Below the pieces are notes generated by a model that saw only the letters and a program-made list of their open reading frames with translations, was not told the origin of the DNA and did not search any database. 22,303 nucleotides of DNA, from positions 1 through 22,303 of the forward strand of contig RPFO01000305.1 of the NCBI GenBank assembly GCA_009746045.1. Reading direction: 5' to 3'. A program made the position numbers and the translations under genes. The DNA comes from Mesostigma viride (Eukaryota; Streptophyta; Mesostigmatophyceae; Mesostigmatales; Mesostigmataceae). Of this stretch, positions 1-9,989 are shown in pieces. Position 1 is the first letter of the stretch; the number at the start of each line of letters is the position of its first letter.

Positions 1-860
1 GCTTGGCGGTGGATTCCATTCGCGGTTGGTGGCTGATGGCACGCGCGGCATGTTGGCGGCGTGCGTGGGAATGAAGGTTCGTGGCACGCGCGGCATGATG
101 GCTGGGAGTGGGGGGCGGGGATGCTGGGGTGTGTGCTTTGTGGTTGCCGACAATCGTGGGTGTGGATACTGGCCTGCGTGGGCATGGTGGTCGACGGCGT
201 GCGTGGGCCTATGGTTGATGGCATGCGTGGTCTGGGGGTGGCATGCGCGGGCGCGGTGGATGGCACACGTGCGCCGCGTGGTTGATGGCACGCGTTGTAC
301 TTGCTTGCATGCGTGGACGTGGTGGTCAACGGCATGCATGCGTGTGTGGTTGGTCACATACGTGTGCGTGGTTGTTGGCACACGTGGGCGTGGTTGCTGT
401 CACGCACGGGCGTGGTGGTGGATGGCATGCGTGGACACGGCGGTTTGTTGCATGTGTGGGCCTGGTGGTCGGTGGTGTGCGTGGGTATGGCGATTGATGG
501 CCCGCGGGGGGGGGGGGCCGTAGCCGATGGCATGCATGGACATGTGGGTCACTGGCACGCGGGGATGTGGTTGCTGGCATGCGTGGGCGCGGTGGGTGGT
601 GGCAGTGGCGGCGGTGGATGTCATGCGTGGGTGTCAATCAGATGGCATGCGCGGGTGTGCCGGTGGATGGCATGCGTGGGTGGTGTGGTGTGGCGTCCGC
701 GGGGGCCTGGGTGGCCGGCGCGTCGATGCCATGGGTGGCATCCGCGGATGTCTCACATGGCAAGCATTGGTGTGTTGGTTTCTGGCGCGCGTGCGTGTGG
801 TGGTGGGTGGCCTGCATGGGCGTGGTGGGCAGGGGCACGTGGTGGTGGGAGACGCGCCGC
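1..860. repeat. Degenerate G/T-rich minisatellite
   Basis: The plus strand is dominated by G and T and repeats variants of GGCATGCGTGG followed by GTGGTGGTTGATGG, with an irregular spacing of roughly 27-30 bases. The array starts before the window. All frames give low-complexity Trp/Cys/His/Gly-rich translations with no family resemblance, so I do not call these frames genes. It ends about 60 bases before a candidate splice acceptor (CAG at 919-921) of the EsV-1-7 gene, so it may be intronic or 5' flanking DNA. Confidence 0.7.
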
Positions 861-921
861 CGTCACTTACCCACGCTCTGCTCGCGGGCCCCGTGGTGAT
901 GTCGTAAAACACTGTGTGCAG

Positions 922-2728
922 AATGGGACGCGCCGGACTGGCGAGCCGAGCGGGAACCACGCCGAGAATAGCATGGTGAACGTGCGGAGTTCCAGGTGCC
1001 AACACCCGACCGGGTGTGATGCGCGACCCTCGTTTGCGGAGCGCGGCGCCAAGAAGGCCCGGTTCTGCAAGAAGCACAAAGAGGATGGCATGGTGGACGT
1101 GGTGCATCCCAGGTGCCAACACCCGCCCGGGTGTGATGCGCAACCCTCGTTTGCGGAGCGCGGCGCCAAGAAGGCCCGGTTCTGCAAGAAGCACAAAGAG
1201 GATGGCATGGTGGACGTGGTGACTCCCAGGTGCCAACACCCGGAAGGGTGCGAGGCGACACCCTCGTTTGCGGAGCGCGGCGCCAAGAAGGCCCGGTTCT
1301 GCGAGAAGCACAAAGAGGATGGCATGGTGAACGTGCGGAGTTCCAGGTGCCAACACCCGACCGGGTGTGATGCGCAACCCTCGTTTGCGGAGCGCGGCGC
1401 CAAGAAGCCCCGGTTCTGCAAGAAGCACAAAGAGGATGGCATGGTGGACGTGGTGAATCCCAGGTGCCAACACCCGCCCGGGTGTGATGCGCGACCCTCG
1501 TTTGCGGAGCGCGGCGCCAAGAAGGCCCGGTTCTGCGAGAAGCACAAAGAGGATGGCATGGTGGACGTGGTGAATCCCAGGTGCCAACACCCGGGGTGTG
1601 ATGCGCAACCCTCGTTTGCGGAGCGCGGCGCCAAGAAGCCCCGGTTCTGCAAGAAGCACAAAGAGGATGGCATGGTGGACGTGGTGAATCCCAGGTGCCA
1701 ACACCCGCCCGGGTGTGATGCGCGACCCTCGTTTGCGGAGCGCGCGCCAAGAAGCCCCGGTTCTGCAAGAAGCACAAAGAGGATGGCATGGTGGACGTGG
1801 TGAATCCCAGGTGCGAACACCCGGAAGGGTGTGAGGCGTATGCGATGGGGCGACGTGGGTAAACGCGCCGTCCACTGCGCGAAGCACAAGACACCGCCGT
1901 CCCTGAGCCGCGACAACGGTGCAAGGCGGACGCATGCCGGGCCGTGGGCACGTACGCGGACCCGGATCATGGCGAGCGCTTCTGCGACGCCCACGCAGAG
2001 GCGGGCCACTGGCGGCTGACGGGCATGTGCGACGACTGTGGTCTACACTGGGAGTGGAGATCGGGGGTGCCCGTGGTCCTCACCCCAGCAGAGGGCAAGA
2101 TCGCGGGCCAGCGACGGCCCCTTCACAACCGCTGCGTGTACTGCGACCCCGTCGTGTTCAACAATCATCGACACCGCGAGGAGTGGAAGGTGGCCGCTGC
2201 CCTACAGAAGGTGCGCATCGCCCGGTGGACGCTGGTGCACGACCGGCGGATCCACGGCGGCGAGTGCGTGGCGAGCCGGCCGGATTTCATCATATACACG
2301 GATGGTGCCCACGTCGTCATCGTCGAGGTCGACGAGCACCAGCACCGCTCGTACGACCAGTACTGCGAGCTCGTGCGGCTGTTCAACCTCGGACAGTCGT
2401 GCGAGGGGCTGCCGCTGCTGGTCATCAGATACAACCCCCACTCGTACCGCAGCTCCGGGGGGGAACTCGTCCACGGGGGACCGATGCCAGCGACGAGCAG
2501 CGACAGGCCGTGCTGCTGTCGTACGTGACGGCGTTGCTAGACAATTCGTACAACCCCCACGAGCGCAAACCGCAAGTGCACTGCCGAGCAGTGAAGCTTT
2601 TCTACAATGGATGGGATGACGACGCCATGACCGTGCCCACCGACGAGGGCCCCCACTGGCTGGACATCCAGCTAGTCGACAAGCCCTACGAGATCGCCTG
2701 CCTGGCGGAGGCGGCGATCGAGCCGTAG
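922..2728 (+). pseudogene. EsV-1-7 cysteine-repeat protein with C-terminal PD-(D/E)XK-like nuclease domain, frameshifted
   Basis: Seven tandem units have the spacing C-x5-C-x16-C-x2-H (one unit has a shorter first gap), with PSFAERGAKK between the Cys pairs and DGMVDV after the His. This is the EsV-1-7 repeat, named from gene 7 of an Ectocarpus virus and present in brown-algal and some green-algal regulators. Two diverged units follow (about 1810-1885 and 1917-2000), then CxxC pairs. A domain at about 2165-2450 has RPDF, then VEVDEHQH, then LLVIRYNPHSY, the D...E-x-D pattern of PD-(D/E)XK nucleases. The C-terminus (about 2485-2728) contains KLFYNGWDDD. The reading frame changes near 1744 (one base lost), near 1857, near 1895 and at 2457-2480 (two G runs). 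The chosen start is a splice acceptor (CAG, 919-921); an in-frame ATG lies at 973. Earlier exons may lie upstream. DNA modification, defence or an integrated viral gene are possible roles, but the function is unknown. Confidence 0.72.
967..1800 (+). repeat. 117-bp coding tandem repeat array (EsV-1-7 units)
   Basis: The marker GATGGCATGGTG recurs at 1084, 1201, 1318, 1435, 1552, 1666 and 1782. Spacings are therefore 117, 117, 117, 117, 114 and 116 bases. The 114 unit lacks one codon, giving CQHPGC instead of CQHPPGC. The 116 unit lacks one G and shifts the frame. Units are almost identical at the nucleotide level, including silent positions, which indicates recent unequal exchange or gene conversion. 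Confidence 0.9.
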
Positions 2729-2813
2729 CTGGCGCGTCGCGCATGTTGTGTTGGGTAGTCACACGCTCGTGGATGTAGACCGACCGGTTTGGTTGTGCTG
2801 AACACCGGCCTCT

Positions 2814-2818
2814 TGTAA
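2814..2818 (+). terminator. Possible TGTAA polyadenylation signal
   Basis: TGTAA lies 86 bases after the TAG that closes the EsV-1-7/nuclease gene. TGTAA is the usual poly(A) signal in volvocine and related green algae. A pentamer occurs often by chance, so this is only suggestive. An AATAAA also occurs near 2900. Confidence 0.25.
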
Positions 2819-2828
2819 ACCACACATG

Positions 2829-4947
2829 TGCCGAGGTGGCTGTCCTGATGCCTGCGAAAACGCCTAAATGGAGGACGCTGGGACCGTATATTTAACCAAT
2901 AAATGGGCAGAAATACTGCCGATGCATCGGCTGTAACTTCACAATTTTGCAAACCAGATGCCATCCAACCCACCCATATCCAATGGCTGTCCTGGGGGCC
3001 AAGCATGTCCATGAGTTGCCCTTCGGGGTGAGCTATCACAACCTCACATATATGCAGGGTAGGCCATGTATAACTGCCGTCAAAGTCAGGGGGGTCAAGA
3101 CGCGCGTATTCATTTTTGGTAGAATGTGCATTTTGAATTATGTTGTAAGAGCTAGGCACCTACCACTTCAGGGATGATAAACAATTAGCTGCCGAACAGT
3201 TTGAGCCATTGGGGTCATCATTTGGGTGGGTATACCAGCAATTACACCCAGTACAGCCCGTAGGGGTACCGGTGGTAAAAAGCAGCCAAGGGGGTAGGGG
3301 TGGGCATACTACCTACTAATATGGCCACCAACCATGCCAAACAATACATTTCCCTTCCACAATGATGGGGAAACATAACTGCATCATCACACTGCCCTTA
3401 CATGGCACCTATGTGCAGGTGCCACCTTGTCCATGCACGTAGGTAACGTGGTACGGATACCCTACGCAAGGCATGCGTTCTAGGAGGCAGCCACCAACAA
3501 ACTAGTGATGTTGAGCCTATTTCAGCCTGCCCTAGCAAGGATAAACTAGGCCTAAGCCGCTATAGCTTGCCAGGTGATGGCCAGCACACCTGGTGGCACA
3601 TGCTGTCTTTTACTCACCAGTTACGTGCTTGATGATGCCACAGAGACCAGCCAACTGCCTCACACTCATGCAATATGTGTATGGGAAATGTATAACAAAC
3701 ATACATGGAGGTATTCAAACCCATACAGCCTCTAAAACTTATCACCATCACCCTGTGGCAGGTCAACTGACTGAGGGAAGCATCTAATAAGGGTGTTTTA
3801 GAAAGGGGCTAGGCCAGGGTCAAGAAAGAGCATGAATAATGCAAAAAGAATGTGCTACACAAGCTAGAACGTATATATAAATGTCAAACATCGACAGGAA
3901 AACGATGCTTGAGCTTTACCAGGCATGGATGGCGTTACCTTGGCCCAGGCGGTGGCCGCAAAATGGCGCATTTCGGCACACCAAAGTTGTGCAGCATGGT
4001 CGCTGGATTCGGCGATTTCTGGCCACCCTTGCACGTTTACGAATACTATGTATCATAAAAAGTAAAAAGAAACCGATATATCCTTTAAAATACGCCGGAA
4101 ATGTATTGCTGTCAACGTTTCTATCGTCCGGCCTGATCGCAGTTTTTTCCAGCGAGAGCGCTGCCGACACCTATCAAATGGCATTCCCGCGAACCAATAA
4201 TTGGCCTGTATCATCTTTAGGACGTATAAAATCGATTTCCTGAGTTTGGTCAGGAAATTCTGACGAACACGTAAATGCCATGCGTGGGCGCAAGCCGCCA
4301 TGGCCAGGTCGTCGTTTTCCGGAATGCACGTTGTAAGTACTGTCGTTTCTGAGGGTGCCCACGGGTGCCGACTCAATAATCCAGGGCCTGCCAAGGACGC
4401 AGATGAACGGTTGGAGGAAACCCTACGGTGTACGTCAGATGTGAGGCTTGGGACACAACAACAACAACGACGGTGTAAGATCTTACGGCAGATCCACCCC
4501 ACTTCATTTTCACGTGCCCTGCAGGCTGGAGAAGTTTTTTACAGCTTCCAGCAGAAGAGAGTATGAATGCAGGCGGACAGCATTACAGAGCTTTTCTTTG
4601 TAGGTAACCCGGTAAGTGGGTATTGCGGTAACCCGGTAATGGCAGTGGCTTGCCCTAGCTGGTTTGACCAGCCTTCTCCACTGGCTTGGATGTTTTTTTG
4701 TTTCACATGAAGTCTTGGCGTAGACAAAAAGGATAAGTGGTAGGAACGATGGTTACCGCTTGACATGCGTTGCATTGCTTATCCATTTCTCGTGCCTGCA
4801 ACAGCCGTGGCAGTCTCCTCGATGCGCAGTAGAACAACCATGTACAGTAGAAAAATCGCACAGCCGCTGGCTGTACATATTACTTGGATCTGCCATGCTT
4901 CCATCGCGTAAAAGTTTGGTGTCTTCGTAGCTGTGATTCACGGCCTC
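2829..4947. other. Intergenic stretch without a recognisable gene
   Basis: This is moderately AT-rich DNA. Frames open for up to about 150 codons occur on both strands (for example 3881-4243 plus and 4053-4502 minus), but none shows a known domain or convincing splice-supported coding. There is a 9-bp stem hairpin at about 4233-4256 (ATTTCCTGA, six-base loop, TCAGGAAAT) and a short direct repeat of GGTAACCCGGTAA at about 4604-4640. The promoter of the CDC14 gene should lie near the right edge, but no clear TATA box was found. Confidence 0.5.
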
Positions 4948-7771
4948 ATGGCGGCACTTGATCCACTTGCGGATGCAAGCGAGGTCACACCAGGCAGGCT
5001 ATACTTTATCCCGATCAAACGGATCGCATCCCTCCGGCATTCGCCTTTGGCGCGTGCAGGACATTGCTTCTGCGTCGATGAGGAACTGGTACGCACATTC
5101 AGCTGTGTTTCTCCTTTCGTGAATGCTTAGACAGAGCACGGTTATGCATTAGCATTGAATATGGAACGACCGTTACCTGCAAATATCTTGCCCCTACGTA
5201 GAAGCTTACCTCTGTTCCATGATAAGCCTTGCCCTACACAACAGAGCATACTCGCAGATAGTAGCTACAAAACTAATCTAGAGGCATAATTCGAATGCTA
5301 TATAATGGACAGTCAGCGTACTAACATTGGTTGTCAGCCATGCCGGCCGGCGGCCTGGCTGAAGTTCAATAGCACTCCATTTGACAGGAACATTTAAACT
5401 TGGCGGGACAATGCGAGTTGACTGTTTGACTCTTACCTGGTAGTTGCTCGTGGGAGAGGTATGCAGAGGTTTTCTTGTTAGTCTGTGCTGCTATTGCCTC
5501 CAATCCAAGGTTGCCTGGAGGCCGAATCCATAGGCCAGTCCTAGCAAGCACTGCAGGAATTCCCTGAGACTGCCTTCCCTCCCACATTTTTTTTGGCTGG
5601 CATTCACTGGAAGCTTATATCAGCACCACGTGTGTGGGAACTCGGAGAGAGTTGAGCGACTGGGGGTCCCTTAGCAGCCAGGCAGGCACACACCATAATG
5701 TTGTTATCATCGTTGCCTTCTAGCGCGTTTGCTCAGATATATCATGTTTGCCGAAGGCAGCATGCTGCACCTACTGCGCCTGTTACATGCTGCTTCCGCT
5801 CTTGGATGGCTGCTTGCCGGTATCTCTGCTTAGAATTCGACCCCCTTCGCTAGTGCTTTCCTGACTGCACAGTAGCCAGCCTGGTGACAGCATGCCATGT
5901 GCTAGCAGGCTATCAGATCAGCCTAGCCGCGCGCAAACTGTGGCACAGCTTGGCGTTAGACAAGTATTTAGGCAAGTATTGCTAAAGTATGACATTGGCC
6001 CACTAGTGCATCAGTCCATGCATACTGTGCTGCATGACATGCGAACCTTCAATACACCACTATCCTGATATGCTCGTGATTTTACCTCAGTGCGGGACAT
6101 GCATACAGTTTCGCGTGTCATGCGACCTCTCCATGCCTGGCTATTGTTTTGGCCGGAGTCTTCTCGTTCACGACTTCCTGCAGCTGCTTCCTTTCCTTTT
6201 GTGGCCTCCACCCACTTTGTATCAGATGCCTGCAGATAGTCAAGGCAGTGCCTTACAAAGCAGTAGGTTTCGGGGTGAATATCAAGCAGGTCTCATTACA
6301 GTTGAACTCCCGGTGTTAAAAAACGTGTGTGATCACCCTCTTGCAGCCGCCCCATACCTTTCCAGCCTCGCTCAGCCTCGCCGCCTTGGTTGTTATGCAG
6401 CACTGCCACAATTTGTATTTCTGTGGAGATCGTAGATAGAAGTGGAAGAGGAAGAAGGGGTGGGGTGGAAGAGGAAGAAGGGGTGGGGGTGGGAGTAATG
6501 GCTAATGATTATTACAGTTTTACTACGCAGGGCTCCCTTTGCCTGGTTCATAAAGAAGACTTCGTAGAAGAAACATAGCGGCATCTTGAACCTACCATCC
6601 CTACCAGCATTTGGGCTTTGCTTACACTCTCCCGTAACAGTGTAGGTCATGCTCTCTGTCATAGCGTCTCGCAAACTACCTCCACACTTCTTACAAATGG
6701 TTATTCTACTGTATGTCATCCTGGTTTCCGCATTGCCATGGCACGGCTCTGCGTACGGCAGGTATACCAGCCATTCTTCGCCGACTTTGGCCCCCTCAAC
6801 CTGGGACAGACGTATCGCTACTGCGAGCTGCTGCGCCACATCCTCAAGGTAGGCAAGGTGCCACGCGCTGTGACCAGCATGCGTGCCGGAGCTAGGTCAG
6901 AGCGGCGCTCCTGTGCACTTCCCATCCTCAAGGTAGGCAAGGTGCAGAGCAGCACGTTTCCTGGCAAGGATGGTTGCCATGGCAAGCGTAGGGCCTCTCC
7001 CCATAATTGTATTCTAGACAATCTTCTGGTGGCCAGTTTCTCGAGCATCATGCTCAATCCTGATGCCAAAGCCGAGTAGTGCTGCCAGCGCTGCAAGGTG
7101 GGTGTTGGCCATTCTCCACACACGGCCTTGCCTCGGTAGCAAATTTTGAGTTGAGAGTAAGACCTTGTAAGAGCAAACTTGCCATTGGTGAGACTGGCAC
7201 GTCCACTCTATGGTGTTGCATTCCACGCTGATGGCTCACCAAGAGATCCCAGGGGTGCACGGTCAGGACGGATATTTCTTAGAGACAGCAGCCAAAAGCT
7301 TGAAGAATTGAGAAGGCAGCCAAAAGTATATTGTCTGGCTCCTTAAAGACTTACCATGATGGTGGTTTGTGAACTCCCCGATGGAGCGTGCGTTTATCTG
7401 GTTAAGAATGATGCTATGCTGATAGCCATGCGATACGCTCATGCTACCGTCATGCCACCTTTACGCTACTGGGATTCTGTGCCACCCTTACACTACCCTA
7501 ATGCCACCCTTATGCCACCTTAGTGCCACCCTTACGCTACCCTAATGCCACCCTTACGCTACCCTAATGCCACCCTTATGCTACCCTAATGCCACCCTTA
7601 TGCTACCTTAGTGCCACCCTTACGCTACCTTAGTGCCGCCCTTTGTGCTACCCCAATGCCACCCTTACGCTACTGTGATTCTCTGCCCCGCAGGACACCG
7701 CGGCCGAGGGCAAAAAGGTGTTCCACATCACGAGCGGGGACCCCCACAAGCTCGCCAACTCCGCTGTGCTG
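4948..7771 (+). CDS. CDC14: CDC14-type dual-specificity protein phosphatase, N-terminal three exons (partial)
   Basis: Three in-frame exons joined at phase 0 by GT-AG introns: 4948-5088 (47 codons from ATG), 6762-6848 (29 codons) and 7694-7771 (26 codons). Exon 1 has PGRLYF and ends HCFCVDEEL. Exon 2 continues VYQPFFADFGPLNLGQTYRY, the family's most conserved N-terminal motif. Exon 3 has KKVFHITSGDPHKLANSAVL, matching the family's KK.VHYTS...R..NAA.L block. These belong to the non-catalytic A domain that supports the phosphatase domain. CDC14 enzymes remove phosphates from CDK sites at mitotic exit or act in cilia. The exons that should carry the catalytic HCxxGxxRTG loop were not found before the next gene on this strand. 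The gene may be truncated, a paralogue remnant or collapsed in assembly. Start choice: the ATG at 4948 precedes the conserved block; a GTG at 4933 is in frame but unlikely in a nuclear gene. Confidence 0.8.
5089..6761 (+). other. CDC14 intron 1
   Basis: The intron starts with GTACGC after the CTG that ends exon 1 and finishes with CAG before GTATACCAG. It is 1673 bases long and moderately AT-rich. Near 6440-6495 a purine-rich stretch repeats GGAAGAGGAAGAAGGGGTGG twice. I see no other gene within it; minus-strand frames such as 6393-6839 lack recognisable domains. Confidence 0.6.
6839..6945 (+). repeat. Duplicated splice-donor junction of CDC14 exon 2
   Basis: A 23-base sequence covering the last ten bases of exon 2 and the first thirteen of intron 2 (CATCCTCAAG then GTAGGCAAGGTGC) occurs at 6839-6861 and again at 6923-6945. 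The offset is 84 bases, exactly 28 codons, and the interval has no stop in the exon frame. The second donor could therefore add 28 residues in frame after HILK. Confidence 0.85.
7437..7676 (+). repeat. 22-bp pyrimidine-rich minisatellite before the CDC14 exon 3 acceptor
   Basis: About eleven units of a sequence like CCTAATGCCACCCTTACGCTAC, with shorter variants, fill the end of intron 2. They stop just before the acceptor CAG at 7691-7693. The array supplies most of the pyrimidine-rich tract in front of the splice acceptor. Confidence 0.85.
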
Positions 7772-7787
7772 GTGAGCGGAGAAGTGT

Positions 7788-8001
7788 GCTGCGCTGCCTG
7801 CTTGGTTGTTGATCGGGGGAAAAAGTGCCTGCGCTGCCTGCTTGGTTGTTGCTGGGGGGAGAGACGTGCATGCGCTGCCTGCTTGGTTGTTGCTGGGGGG
7901 AGAGACGTGCATGCGCTGCCTGCTTGGTTGTTGCGGGGGGAGAGACGTGCATGCGCTGCCTGCTTGGTTGTTGCTGGGGGGAGAGACGTGCATGCGCTGC
8001 C
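7788..8001 (+). repeat. 40/41-bp minisatellite after the CDC14 exon 3 donor
   Basis: GCGCTGCCTGCTTGG recurs at 7791, 7831, 7872, 7913 and 7953, with a truncated unit at 7994. The unit continues with TTGTTGCTGGGGGGAGAGAC. The array begins about 17 bases downstream of the donor GTGAGC at 7772. Open frames across it on both strands are low-complexity translations of the repeat and are not called genes. Confidence 0.9.
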
Positions 8002-9192
8002 AGCATACCGGCTCGTGGTGTGGCGATTACTTAATTATCGGCCCTGTATCGGCCATGGAGAAAATCTTTATCTTATGCATTATTTTTCATTTGATATGTG
8101 GATCACGCGACATCAGGCACGGTGTTTGACATCAGGCACGGCAAAACTAGGTGATCCCCGACTACATGCAGCATGGTGTGAAAATTAAAGACCCAGGTTG
8201 CCAACGATTAATACTTGGCGGGCCACGCCGAGAAGGGGACTGGGATGGCACGTGCATCAAATTTGCTCGTACAGAAGTTTACATGTGACATGTACAGATG
8301 TTTGGCTGCCATGTCCGGCTAAGGCCACACTTTTTGAGGTCAGCAACAGCTCAATACAATTCGAGCCTGAGTCAATCTAATATTTTAGCCCATGGAGTCG
8401 ATTGCCCCCTCAGCTTTTGCCGTAACGACCAGACCGAATGCCCAGTCGTCGAGGGCAGTGCTACCTGCCGATACTTGGAATATCAACTATTCCCGGCAGC
8501 GTAGGTTTTCCGAGCGAAGCAGTCGCCACAAACATTTTCAGACACGCGCGGCAGACGAACGACCTTCATTAGCAAGGTCTGCTATAAGGCATGCCACTTG
8601 CCCTGCACAGTACCATGTTTTTTTACTGTTTGGATTACGTGAAATTATCTTGGGAATTGGAAATGCAAAATTCCGGGCCTATGACCCGGGGAGCTAATAC
8701 ACTGTGGTGTGAAGCCGGATCTCGACTTTGCAACACGTGGCGTTGGCGGTTGTTAGCTAGCACCGTTGTTTCCAGCATTGGCGACCATGCCGCAGTCGAC
8801 GACGGCAGATGCCGTGATGGTTTCCTAGGCTTGCCTTCCAAGCCTTGAGAGGCTTGGGGGAGGCGGGCGGATTGTATGCTTGGAGGGAGGAATGGGGGTT
8901 GTAAGTTGGTAGTGCCTACTGGTATTGCCTATAAATTGGTAGTGCCTAATGGTAACGCCTATGAATTGGTAGTGCCTCTCAATACAAGTTGGTAAATGTC
9001 AGCATCGCCTGCCAAAGGTTTTACCCTTCGTGACCTTGGTGTCTGATGGTGGCGCATGGCATGCTTCTTACTTGGATCGCTCTGCCTTTCACGCCTACCA
9101 TTGCAGGCACTTGGTCGCTTCACGGGCGTCAGACTGCAAGGATGTCAGACAAGGTTAGCCTTGCCCATGCCAAGATCTTTGAAAAGGAGTAA
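8002..9192. other. No recognisable exon; short 30-bp repeat at 8901-8990
   Basis: I searched this stretch by eye for the missing CDC14 exons (the block after NSAVL, then the HCxxGxxRT loop) and found none. Three copies of a 30-base unit beginning near 8904, 8934 and 8964 share TTGGTAGTGCCT. A short segment at 9107-9154 is bounded by CAG and GT, but its translation resembles nothing I know. Confidence 0.45.
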
Positions 9193-9393
9193 CCCCCCAC
9201 CCCACCCCACCCCACCCCACCCACCCCCCCACCCCACCCCACCCCACCCCACCCACCCCACCCCACCCACCCCACCCCACCCCACCCCACCCCACCCCAC
9301 CCCACCCCACCCCACCCCACCCCACCCCACCCACCCCACCCCACCCCACCCCACCCCACCCCACCCCACCCCACCCCACCCCACCCCACCCCC
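9193..9393. repeat. (CCCCA)n satellite, about 200 bases
   Basis: Almost uninterrupted CCCCA units with a few CCCA variants. The minus strand reads (TGGGG)n and has four or more G-runs in every 20-base stretch, so it should form G-quadruplexes readily. It resembles ciliate-type telomere units in composition but is interstitial and lacks a second T. Open frames here (His/Pro or Gly/Trp/Val-rich) are artefacts. Confidence 0.95.
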
Positions 9394-9989
9394 TGTGATC
9401 ATTTTTATCCATAGCAATTGACAGCAATGTGGAGAAGATTGTGGCAGGGCATCAGCAACCTGGGCCACGGTCTTTGCACGGCATGACCCCGTGTGTGAAC
9501 ATCTCTATTAATCGCATTTCACACTGGTCAGATAGGCGGCTAGCATATGGTGGCTACCATATTGCATGGCATCAAGTAATCAACTCAACCATCGAGCCCT
9601 GACTCTGTTTTGAACACCCTATTATTTTCCTCTTAAGTGTCCCAAGAACAGGTTTTTAGCAGCCTTTTGGGGCCTCGAATACCCGGCTAGATCAGTGAAA
9701 TAGATTATTTGGAACGATACTGGATTCGAACACAGGACCTCTCGCATGATTTCATGACTATAGGGGTCTCCTGATCCGAAGGCATCCCAAGCGATAGCCC
9801 AACTGCGAAAAAGCTCTTTATCGGAGAACGGTGCAAGTGTGTCCGAAATTCTCCAATACGAACCAGTGGATCGAATCTAACTGCTAGCCCCACGGGGGCG
9901 GATGTGAGTAGGAGTACTACTCACTGGGTCACGCCGGCGGAAGCCGTGCAAAGGTGACTGCTGGTTGACAACGGCTGCACTCTGGACCT
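9394..9989. other. Spacer with a tRNA-like segment on the minus strand
   Basis: Around 9715-9740 the minus strand reads GTGTTCGAATCCAG, matching the tRNA T-loop and pol III B-box (GTTCGAATC). Upstream on that strand (about 9740-9800) are short potential stems, including CATGA/TCATG. The T-stem is mismatched and no complete cloverleaf closes, so it looks like a tRNA-derived SINE or tRNA pseudogene rather than a working tRNA. Nothing else is recognisable here. Confidence 0.3.

Noticed and set aside
295-921. N-terminal extension of the EsV-1-7 ORF through the G/T-rich array
   Set aside because: The open frame is a low-complexity translation of a minisatellite; similar translations stay open in other frames, and a splice acceptor at 921 marks a more plausible exon start.
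634-2009. Long minus-strand ORFs opposite the EsV-1-7 repeats (up to 433 codons)
   Set aside because: They are antisense shadows of a 117-bp repeat whose period is a multiple of three; the Cys/His spacing shows that the plus frame is the real one.
3852-4243. 68- and 120-codon ORFs as small genes
   Set aside because: No recognisable domain, no codon pattern that sets them apart and overlapping alternatives in other frames; left as unassigned sequence.
7437-8001. CRISPR array
   Set aside because: Repeat units are contiguous, with no unique spacers, and the surrounding genes are eukaryotic with introns.
7670-8188. Cys/Leu-rich or Asn/Gln-rich repeat proteins at the 40/41-bp array
   Set aside because: Period-driven open frames in CDC14 intron 3 or its 3' region, without any family signature.
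9107-9154. Candidate CDC14 exon between CAG and GT
   Set aside because: None of its three frames resembles the expected CDC14 block, and it has no supporting neighbour exon.
9056-9468. His/Pro-rich or Gly/Trp/Val-rich proteins across (CCCCA)n
   Set aside because: Pure simple-sequence translations.
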